From Anniella stebbinsi (lineage: Eukaryota > Chordata > Lepidosauria > Squamata > Anniellidae), in assembly GCA_029215795.1 (NCBI GenBank), contig JARDYH010000002.1, positions 44,128,001 to 44,192,000 of the forward strand: 64,000 bases of DNA. The letters run 5' to 3'. Numbering within the stretch: the stretch's first letter is position 1; each line of letters begins with the position of its first letter. Position numbers and translations under genes: made by a program. The notes under the pieces are model-generated. The model ran no database searches and was not told the origin of the DNA. It was given only the letters and a program-made list of their open reading frames with translations. Of this stretch, positions 54,896 to 64,000 are shown piece by piece.

Positions 54896-56410
54896 GTTTG
54901 CAAATTTTGGAATTTGTGATTGTATTCGAAAAATGTGTATTTTCTTTTTAACATGTACTATAAAATGTGCATCTCTCTCCATTTTTACACTTTAGTCAAT
55001 GGGAAAAAGTGGACACTTTTGGAAAATTTGCACATGTTTCCTGTTAGAAATCCACACTTTAGTCATTCAAACAAGTCCACCCCCCCAAAAAAAAACTGAA
55101 ACATGATTCAGCGTGATTTTCAGGGAATTTAAACAAGCTCAAAAATTGCTGGTTCTCCCATTCCTAATCTTAATGCTTAGGAAGGTCCATATGGGCACAA
55201 TGCAGTCTGAAGGGCTTTCACTGATAAGGATGGTGATTCCCACAAGTTACAGAAAAGTGATATGGAATTGCTTCAGGCAACTCATTGTTACATGAGAAGT
55301 ATAATGCTCTCAAGAACAGCCATGGAAGTGTGGCCATAGGATGACACTTAGAAGTGGGAGAGAATGCCTAAAGATGTTTATTCCAAAAGGATTTACTTCA
55401 CCTAGACCTTCCTACTGATCCATTGATCTTTATAGAAGCAGACTTGGAACCCTCATAATTTCAGTTATCCTGGCTTTTAACAAAACATATAGTAATAACA
55501 AGAGACATGCCTTGTTCGACCGCAGTCACTTCTCACTCTGATCTTCTACTTGAGATAGATCTACTTTTAACTGCAATGTCATTGTAATATGGCTGTGAAG
55601 TAAGGAATACGACAGAGGCCATTGTCTTAACTTAGAGGGTGATGCCAGCAGGAGAAACAGATCAATCTCTTCCCCAAACCTTAAACTCAGTCCCATTTCC
55701 ATCTGTTTCTTTATCACAACCCAGAGAGCTACAGGTAATGAAGCCAGTGGCAAACAAGCCCGGTATCAACATCTGGACAGCATAGGCACACTGGGGCTCA
55801 CCGGGGCTGATGCTCTTCACCCCAAACTTACTGACCACTATCACTCCCCCTTTGCATACAATTTTAATTGAATTATTTTTGATGCTATTTACTTCTCCAA
55901 ATTCTCTAATGTTCAAAAATTCCTGAATTCAGGACCTTTCAGAGCATAAAATTATCTAAACGATAAAACCAAATCAATCAATTATGCCAGGCATGTTTGA
56001 TTAAAAAAAAATTGCTGTAAAGCTACTGCTACGACCCACACCGAGTCCTTTGCTCTCAATAAGGATGCATAAGTGGCTTGAAGAAGCACCTAAACATTGG
56101 CTTTTGTCAATCTGGCTCTGTAATGTATTCCAAGTTTTTGTAGAACAAACTCAATAGAATTGCTCCAGCCCTTCCTGCAGCTGCTCAGCTGTTGGAAATC
56201 AAGAATTGAGTAGCTTCTAATTACTGATGTGTCAAGGAACAAATGTGCTCAGAGCAGCCAATCTGCCTTACACATAGCATCACAGAATTAATACTTTAAG
56301 AACATCTGCGCCGTTCAGTTATTTGATCTATGTATAACTATTATTCTGGCAAATTATTGCTGACATCAACATTTTCTCAGATAAACCCAATGAAACCAAG
56401 TTAAAATCAA
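54727..56410. other. Non-coding DNA, no gene seen
   Basis: No supported gene. It contains the (GT)n tract listed separately and A/C-runs at 55080-55097. Confidence 0.5.
54865..54892. repeat. (GT)n microsatellite
   Basis: Fourteen or so GT dinucleotides. Confidence 0.92.
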
Positions 56411-56412
56411 AG

Positions 56413-56590
56413 GAAGGGCAATAGCTCAGTGGTGGAGCACATGCTTTTGCATTTAGACGGTCCCAGGTTCTGTCCCCAGATAGGCCAGGAAGGAAGTTGC
56501 TGCCAGTCACTATCAACAATACTGGGCTAGATGGACAATTGGTCTGGCTCAGTATAGGGCAACTTCCTATGATACTATGATACTATGCTA
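56413..56590 (+). mobile_element. tRNA-derived SINE (squamate type), full length
   Basis: The head has an RNA polymerase III box A (TAGCTCAGTGGTGGAGCA) and a box B-like GGTTCTGTCCCC. The body follows as CACTATCAACAATACTGGGC, TAGATGGACAATTGGTCTGG and CTCAGTATAGGGCAACTTCC, and it ends in short TATGATACTATGATACTATG repeats. This head-body order is typical of a tRNA-derived SINE common in squamate DNA. It is not a functional tRNA: the anticodon stem is not conserved and the body extends it. Confidence 0.85.
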
Positions 56591-56604
56591 GGGTTACAAC
56601 CATA

Positions 56605-56695
56605 GTTACTATCATATATGGGAGTAAGTCTCACTGAACTCAATAGTACTTACATTGGAGAAGATATGGATAGGCTAGTGCTGTGAGGCTACAAT
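56605..56695. repeat. Foldback repeat, 'GGAGTAAGTCTCACTG' family
   Basis: GGGAGTAAGTCTCACTGAAC and TCAATAGTACTTACATTGG make a diverged copy of the family at 17530-17630. Confidence 0.5.
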
Positions 56696-57425
56696 TCTAA
56701 CATTAGAGACTGTTCCATGGAAATCAAATTGGACTTTTGGACTAAAGCTGCTTAGGAATGTGCCAAGAGGTTCTTTTTCAGGTCCTATGGGTGATCAATT
56801 ATATATTTACTAAAACTAGGAGAATGATAGCTTGATAGAAAGGAAGGTCAAAATGACACCTTTGGATAAGATCCTGGGCTGAAGGATGCAGAGTGGCAAC
56901 TTCCACCATACCTTGACAAGGATAAATGAATAACCTTGGGATATATTGTTCATGCTCCAGTGAAGCCTGGTGTATAATGTAAAATCTTGATCTGCAATAT
57001 AAATTATACGCACTGTCAAACTGAGCTCTTTTTCATCCCATGTTGCTGTGTGAAACAATTTTGGAAGATTAGATGGACATTAACTTATGAACCACTTTTC
57101 TTCACTGACCTCCTTGGAGATTGCAAAATTTTCTTTGCCAAGTCAACTTGTGATTAAGTATTAATATTCTGAATTATTTACCAGATTTTTTTATATATAT
57201 AATAGGGAGGGGCTGGTGAAGGTCATCAAGCTTTTAATCATATTTTTGGCTTTAAGATTGCAGGTATAAGCAGATGAGAGATAAAATTTGTTATTTTGTT
57301 TTTATGTGCACACCTGCTGTTTGAGATGCTAGATGATTTGATTTCAATGCATATATACTAAAATATCCATCACAAAAATAAATTGAGTGAAATTTATTTA
57401 AACTAAGTTATATATATTTAAACTA

Positions 57426-57426
<1 letters not shown>

Positions 57427-57480
<54 letters not shown>
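57427..57480. repeat. (AT)n microsatellite
   Basis: AT-dinucleotide tract with two short AAA interruptions. Confidence 0.92.
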
Positions 57481-57481
<1 letters not shown>

Positions 57482-57901
57482 ATTAACTTATTTAAATAAA
57501 TGGAACTTGCAGCCCAATTTCAACCATATTTGCTTAGATATATAACTTAAATAAGTATATTTGGGATTGCAGCAGTAAACATTTAACTGTACCTTTTAGG
57601 TCCATTGATTTCAATGGGATATATTAATTGCTAAAGTTACTGGATTGTGTCTACTATCTGAAAAATACCATTAACATGTCGGGTTTGAAGATGCACAGTT
57701 TCTTAAGTGAAATGTCTATTTTATCTTTTTGATTTCAAGACTTACATGCTGGAAGGAAATTTCTGTAGGAAATCAGTAGGAAAGAGCCACTAATTGTGTG
57801 GCTAAGGACATTTTTCTAAACGGGTTCCTGATTTCTCTTATTCATTCATTCTGCCAACTGCTACAATTTTTCATCTCTTAGAATCTACAGTGAATATGCC
57901 A

Positions 57902-57939
57902 TCTTCTTCTTCTTCTTCTTCTTCTTCATCATCATCATC
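57902..57939. repeat. (CTT)n(ATC)n compound microsatellite
   Basis: About eight CTT units followed by four ATC units. Confidence 0.85.
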
Positions 57940-58252
57940 CAGTTGTTTTGTACATTGAGAGAGCAAAGAGATTTGGTAGTTGTAGCAGACTCTCATAGAA
58001 ATGCATCATATTTCCCGTTCACCCTCACATAGAGAAGAAAATTGTCATGACTAGGATTCTTCCATTGTCAGGCACTTGGCAAAATTTCCTGGCAATGTTC
58101 AGGAGAAGAAGACTTGGACTTGGAACTTCCAGGATGGATGGTGCCCAGAAACTTCCAACATACTGTAGAAGACAATGCATTGGTCCCTATGTTATCCACA
58201 ATAGCACCTCATCTATAAGGTGAATGAGCAGGCACCATCCCCCACCATGCAC

Positions 58253-58255
58253 ATT

Positions 58256-58294
<39 letters not shown>

Positions 58295-58550
58295 TTACAT
58301 TTATATCCCACTTTATTTTCCTCTTGCAAGGAACCCAAGGAGGCCTACACGTTTCTCCTCTCCATTTTATGCTCATAACAACCCTGTGAGGTAGCTTAGC
58401 GTCAGGTATACGTCTCATGCAAGGCTGGGGGAGGCCTTGCATGAGACTTATACCTAACAATTAGGCTGAGAGTTAGTGAATGGTCCGAAGTCACACAGTG
58501 AGTGTCATCGGTTTAGTTGGAATTCTAACCAGTAACCAGTAACACGACAC
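58253..58550 (-). mobile_element. L2/MIR-like 3' end with (TTTA)n tail and inserted palindrome
   Basis: An 11-unit TTTA tail (58253-58296) is followed by TATATCCCACTTTATTTTCC, CTCATAACAACCCTGTGAGG and GAAGTCACACAGTGAGTGTC, a common reptile minus-strand L2- or MIR-like 3' end. A 58-bp palindrome (58401-58458) interrupts it. Confidence 0.6.
58401..58458. repeat. 25-bp-arm palindrome inserted in the LINE/SINE fragment
   Basis: The arms 58401-58425 and 58434-58458 (GTCAGGTATACGTCTCATGC... and inverse) pair at 23 of 25 positions around TGGGGGAG. The interrupted block (GTGAGGTAGCTTAG, then GGCTGAGAGTTAG) would otherwise be continuous. Confidence 0.75.
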
Positions 58551-60725
58551 TGGCACCATATAACCTCAAATATTGAGTAGATGGTCCATGACAGTGCCCA
58601 GTCATTTGGGGACGTGATTCAATGTGATCTCCATCCTCATTTGTGAAGGGGAAGAATGATGTAAATAGGAATCCATGCAACTGGGTGGCAACATATGTTT
58701 AGATGTAGAGAGTATATAAATCTTGTAAATTAATAAAATAAATAAATATAGGACATCATTCACAAAATGTTCTTTTGATGGAGGTAGGGAAAGCATTTTG
58801 GGAGGTAATGTATGACCCTGGTAATGCTTTAAACAGTATTTGATTTGAACCTATGTATTGCTGCCATGCTTTTCCTTACTCTTGTGGAATTATGATGAGC
58901 AGTGAGTGGGGATGTTGGAAGAATCCACTTGTAGGGTGAAGCACAGTCAGCTTTTATTGGTCCCCTAACCCCAGTCTTCAGATTATTTTCCATTAACTGG
59001 CTTGACTTAGTCTTGAGTGAGTTGGGGCAGTTAACAGATTTTTTTTCAAGGTTTTGAATTTGCACAGATTACAGCTGAGATTTGCAGAAGTTCACATAAT
59101 TTGTGCGAAATACAGTTGCAAATCTGCACAAACTACACACACATTTCAGTCAAAATTTGCCCAGATCTGTACACAAAAAATGCACAAAATGTTCCTGGAG
59201 TTCAGTGGAAACCTGCAGCTTGGGTTCAAGTCAAGCCAAATTGGGCATGCTGCAGAACTTTGTCAACCCCCAAAAGGACTGGATTTCCAATCAGCAGACA
59301 TCTCTAGCAGTGAGTGGCACCTTATGAGGTGGTTCTCAGTATCTATCTAGCAGTTAGGAGGTGGGAGGGAGGGAAGGGACCGCCACCTGATTTCCTGAAC
59401 ATGCCTCTTCTTCTTTAGCATCCAGTGCCATAGCTCACCCCATTCAGAAACATGTTCACAAGAGGAGATAGTAGAGAGGGGATGATATAGGAAATTCAGC
59501 TTCTGCCCACCCTATTCTTTGGACAGCTGTCGGGATCCAACCCAATGAAACATCTAGGTATCTAATATCTCTTGGATTTTTATCCTTATGTGGGTTTCCT
59601 TTGGCTGCTTATATTCTATTATATTGCAGCCTTTTGGTTCTTGTGTTCTATAATTATTTTGATCTCTTTTATTTGTATTTTAATTGTTCTATATTTTATT
59701 TTTATGTTAACAGTTTGGGACATTTTTCTTGAAGGGAAGAGAAAAAAATATTCATAATAAATAAATAGAAATATAGGCAGGTTTAATTTCTTCCAAAGGA
59801 ACTTTCAGTGCTTCCATTGCTTTCAGACAGGATGAGGACTGCTACAGAGAACAGTAGCTTTGTGTTGAGATTATATCCAGTTTTCCAGTATGTACATAAC
59901 ACTGACTGTCCTTGGGAGAAGGATAGATTTTCTATGAGTGGTTTTGAGTCACTCAGATTTAACTTGTGTCTATTTTTGTCTTTGGTAGGAATAACTGCCT
60001 TCTTAAATGTATTATTAAAGCTGTTTAAGTAATGACCAAAGCAATTGCAATAAAATGTCAAAGGAAAATTTGCTAATGGATTAAGAATCTGTTTGCCAAG
60101 TTTTAGTTTGACGTATGTTTTATTACGCACACAATAAATTCTTTAAAAGAATGTTTCCAATAAATATCTTGAGAAATTTAACTACTTTGGAGCAGTGAGG
60201 CTGTAAAATTAGAGCAAAACATCATACCAATAAAATAAGCAAATTGTAATTAATATGCAAGTTAACATCAAGAAACGAATTAACAACTGCAAGAGAAATC
60301 ATGTTGATAAGACAGTTATGCTAACTTATCTTATCTCAGGCAGTGGGGACTGAGATTTAAAAGTCATAGGCATAAGTCATAAGCTACTGCTTCCTGTTGT
60401 GGCACAGTTATCAGTTATCTGGATGCTACATATTCCTGAGCCAATGTGTGATGCAATGATAAATACATTCTATGTATGAATTTATCATTCTACTTATAAC
60501 ATCTAGCATTGAAGTAGCCAAACAAATACTGGGCAAAACACTAATTTAGAGAGCAATTTAAGCAGTTCAGAATATTTTTTAAAATGTGGTTCTATCACTT
60601 CTAATCTGAAACCTTTAACACCAACCATAATCTGCCATGTTTGACAAAGCAATTTATGAGACCTGATTATATGAGTGAGAACAATATTTTTTGTGAGATT
60701 TGTTCTTATGATCATCAACATCATC

Positions 60726-60769
60726 TCTTCTTCTTCTTCTTCTTCTTCTTCTTCTTCTTCTTCTTCTTC
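60726..60769. repeat. (TTC)n microsatellite
   Basis: About fourteen TTC units. On the minus strand it yields a poly-Glu frame that is not a gene. Confidence 0.92.
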
Positions 60770-61977
60770 GTCTTTCATCAAGAACAAAAATCTTTCAAAA
60801 TGTCAATCCTCTTGCACTAGGGCATCATTGATTTTGCAAGAAAAATAAGCATGTATATGGAGGGAGGAAAGAGAGCCGATTCAGATAGATAGATTTCCCA
60901 AAGAAATCTGTTTTTCAGAGCTTGAGAAAACAACTAAACATGGAATCCTGTTTGCAAGTTTATACAAGCTCCTTCAGGTGGTCTCTTATGAATGCATGAA
61001 GACACCTGCAGGAAGGTGCAGGGCTAGCTCCACCCCTTCAAGGATGCTGCATGCACCAAAAACACTCCACAGTCATTTTGTGATTGGCTGAAGTTGAAGG
61101 GGGATGCCTTCATTGTGCATGGGGTTTCCAACATGGGATGGGAACCATAGCCAATCAGGATTGCCATCCCTGTGTTGGAAACCCCACGGAGATGAAGGTA
61201 TCCCCATCCAGAATCAGCTGATTGGAAATTTGCTAGGGAATGCTGCTAGTGCATAAGTCATCACTGAAGGGATGGAGCTAGGCCCACTCATTCCCACAGG
61301 GCCTGTCAGACATTTAGAAGTCAGTACCTGAAGAGGACTACATTCGTAGGCATGATTTGGAAACCAAAACTAAACATCATGGCCCCCACATTAATAATGA
61401 AATACCTTGTATATAATTCAAGTTCCTAGGTGCTCAGTGTTCCAAGCAGCTGCTCTTAGGCTATTTTTGTTAACTGTATAAATAATTAAGCACTTAGAAA
61501 TCACGTTTATAGGTCTCATTCTCTAGAAAGAGAGGGGTTAATGGAGCACATATTATCAGAGAAAACAATTCAAAGAAAATTGTTTTTTTTCTACAGAGTA
61601 CTGAAGTTAATGAGATGCTGCTTCACCCTGTCAATTTTGTAGTCATCTTTCAATGCTTGCTTACAGGTGACAGCGATGCAAAGCAACTGCTTAGGACAAA
61701 ATTAGACATGAAGCTAAACATGACATTAGAAAGCCCATCCATTAAAATAAAAAATAAAAAATGGCAGGTGTGGAATGGGCCTGCTTTTCACCAGGACTGC
61801 AGCACATGAGGAGGGCAGGCTTAACCTTTTTATTTTCCACACTAATAACAGACAGAGAAAGAAGACATGGTGGGGGTATTTTCATCAGGATTGCGGCACA
61901 GGATAAAAAAAATTAACTTTCTCTACTTGCTATTATTATTTTTTAACTGGTGGGATGGCCAGTTGAAATTCCCCAGG

Positions 61978-62237
61978 AAGGATGAAGAAAGGGCTCCTAC
62001 CTGAAATCCTGGAAAGTCACTGCCAGCCAGTGTCAACAATACTGGGCCAGATGGACTAATGGTCTGACTCAGAACAAGACAGATAGCCCAGTATTGTTGA
62101 CACTGGCTGGCAGTGACTTTCCAGGGTTTCAGGCAGGAGCCCTTTCCTCACCCTGCCTGGAGAAGGTGGGAATCAAACCTGAGACCTTCTGCATGTAAAG
62201 CGAGTACTCTATCACACTGGGCTATGGCCCCTCCCAT
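61978..62237. mobile_element. Two head-to-head tRNA-derived SINE copies (inverted pair)
   Basis: A 5'-truncated plus copy (about 61978-62080) and a minus copy with its tRNA-like head (about 62083-62237; box A and B near 62225 and 62180) share about 70 bases almost perfectly inverted (GCCAGTGTCAACAATACTGG and CCAGTATTGTTGACACTGGC). Same family as 56413-56590. The junction is only about 45 bases wide. Confidence 0.8.
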
Positions 62238-62239
62238 CC

Positions 62240-63774
62240 TACACATGTTCGCTCAGAATTAAAACCCATAAATCATTCAATAGGGCCTACTCCCAGGTAA
62301 GTGGGCATAGGATTGCAGCTTTAGTGTCACATCTATTTTTGCTCCGACATGCATACAAGTATATCCAGCAATGATGTAGGATTGCATTTGTGTCTGACAA
62401 CAAGGAAGTTTTCTCTCAGGGGGAAAAATGCTAAAAATAGTCAGCAAAAGTTGTATGAGATTTCTTTGAGGTAATAGAAAAAAGACATCTATAATTTTGT
62501 TAAAAAAAATGCCAGCAGGACATACACACAAACAAAACTAACAAACAATTGCAAGCATTTATCTGTATCTCAAATTTAAGACTTTAGATTTGGGAATTAA
62601 ACATGCTGAGCTGGAACGATTTTCACAACCCAAAAAGAAGCATTGTGTTGGCAGCCTAAAGCACACAAATAAACTGATATTGATTTACAGTTTTGAGAAC
62701 TAAAACAGGAACTGGATTGAGACATCTAAAAGTGTATTTGGGACTGCAGTACAGTTAAGAGCTTTCATTCATGGAACATACCATCATTAAGAGCTTGGAA
62801 ATCTGCTTACAGCCATGTATGGCATTCTCCACTGTGAAGATTGCTTTTATCCCAAGCATAAAGGATTTCTAAATCCAAAAGCTACAGGATAAACAACCCT
62901 ACTTTCAGTTGAATCTGAAAATATCTAGTGCTTGTTATGGAATCCTGCTCAGAACCTCTATGACTTCATTGAATCACCAATGTATGATCCTCTTCTTATA
63001 CTATGACCATCATTGTCCCTCATTAATCATAATCTATTTACTTTTGTACATTGCCTTGAATGCTTTCAACAGAAAAACAGCTTCAACTTCATCATGGATA
63101 AAGCCATCATTCCAGGATCGGTCCTTATGAGTGTGGTTATAGCTTCTTGTGTGCTGAATATTGTTTTCCATTAATTACTTTGATGTAGAACATGGAATCT
63201 TTTCATAATTAAACAAGGGGAATATGTGGGATGTTCTGGCAGATGGAGCTGCTAGACTTATTTAATGGTAACTTTAGCCTCATCTTTCAGTCAACCGTTA
63301 CAGTTAATTATAAGATGTCAGCCATGCCATAGAATCTTGATGGCAGATGACCTTAGGTAATTAGTTGGTGGGAGCTAGCACACATCATAATAAGAAATAG
63401 CTAGGCCCAGCAAACTAGGAATAATTGTTATGGAAATCAGATGATGAAAATCCATTGATCAGATGAATGGTTGGCACCATTTCTGAATAAACCAGAATAA
63501 CAACACAGCATCATGTTTCTAAGATGGCTTTCTACTTTGAATCCAGATTTTGTTAGAGAAGTAAAATGTTTTAACATGAGCTACTTAATCAAAATCAATC
63601 AATTATCTTATATTACATTGTTGAGTGGCAAAATAAAATCTAGAAATAATGGAAAGGGGTGATTGCAACTAGCTTACAGGTACAATTACAGGAACATTTG
63701 TTTTTGCCAGGAAATATAATTGCTCTCTATGGGTTAGATCCAGAATTAGTCATATTTTGAGTAGACCCATTGAC
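62240..63774. other. Non-coding DNA, no gene seen
   Basis: 62265-62325 has a copy of the TACTCCCAGGTAAGTGGGCA foldback family. Otherwise nothing is supported. Confidence 0.5.
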
Positions 63775-64000
63775 TATTTAATTAATCTATTTTTTATATG
63801 TTTAATCTGCCTAATAGTTAATGTTCTCTGGGTGGATTAAAAACAGCGTAAAATAATAAAATGCAATGCAATGGGTTAAAAGAATAAAACACAATACAAA
63901 AATAATAAATAGCACAGGAATATACAAATACTGAGACATATAAGCACAGACATCAAATCTAAAATGTCTGAGAGAAAAGATAATAATGTAGGCACCAGGC
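63775..64000 (-). mobile_element. L2-type LINE 3' end, cut by the window edge
   Basis: TTCTCTGGGTGGATTAAAAA, an A-rich region, then TGTCTGAGAGAAAAGATAAT and AATGTAGGCACCAGGC follow the same order as the copy at 48091-48760. The reverse-transcriptase part would lie beyond 64000. Confidence 0.75.

Larger units (their letters stand above)
56700..61970. other. Non-coding DNA with simple repeats; no gene seen
   Basis: No supported gene. It contains the (AT)n, (CTT/ATC)n, (TTTA)n and (TTC)n tracts listed separately, a diverged MIR/L2-like fragment at 58297-58550 with an inserted palindrome, and an inverted pair near 61120 and 61175 (GGGGTTTCCAACATGGGATG; ATCCCTGTGTTGGAAACCCC). Confidence 0.5.

Noticed and set aside
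56413..56480. Possible tRNA gene
   Set aside because: Box A and box B are present but the cloverleaf is not preserved and it continues into a SINE body.
60503..60787. 94-residue minus frame with a poly-Glu run
   Set aside because: Arises from the (TTC)n microsatellite.

Overview
The window looks like non-avian reptile nuclear DNA, most likely from a squamate (lizard or snake). It is a mostly gene-poor vertebrate sequence with CR1 and L2 LINE fragments, a tRNA-derived SINE of the kind common in squamates, many non-autonomous DNA transposons, and microsatellites. The squamate call is an inference from repeat content. No bacterial, organellar or clearly viral gene is visible, and I found no endogenous retrovirus.

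Region by region: (1) 1-2200 holds a CpG-rich island with what looks like the first coding exon of a host gene on the minus strand: a signal peptide followed by a good splice donor at 1331. The rest of that gene would lie to the left of the window. (2) 2200-11250 is non-coding DNA with two CR1 LINE 3' halves (4178-6682, minus) followed by an L2 3' end, and an old hAT-like element (8939-9395). (3) 11255-12322 is a GC-rich hAT-type element with a perfect 8-bp target duplication. (4) 12330-25750 is ordinary intergenic or intronic DNA with another CR1 3' end, several foldback elements and two related terminal-inverted-repeat (TIR) elements. (5) 25756-31596 is a cluster of three hAT-type elements. 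Two are GC-rich and built from tandem ~240-bp hairpin modules; the third is AT-rich and sits inside an L2. (6) 38119-44471 is a 6.35-kb PIF/Harbinger DNA transposon with 24-bp perfect TIRs. It carries a Myb/SANT-like protein gene and a HARBI1-like DDE transposase gene on the same strand, each broken by two apparent frameshifts. (7) 44475-64000 holds more hAT-type elements (46793-47875, 53495-54718), a family of 172-bp and foldback hAT MITEs, SINEs, L2 fragments and simple repeats.

The main result is a coherent DNA-transposon landscape. At least eight insertions have identifiable 8-bp target duplications and TIRs beginning TAGG. Several contain a hairpin module bounded on both strands by an outward-facing GGTAAG (splice-donor-like) motif and centred on a TGATGTCATCA or TGATGACATCA palindrome. 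Two families with different TIRs share that module, which suggests exchange between families. None of the GC-rich hAT elements encodes a recognisable transposase, so they must have been moved in trans. The Harbinger copy is the only element here with recognisable genes of its own for both required proteins.
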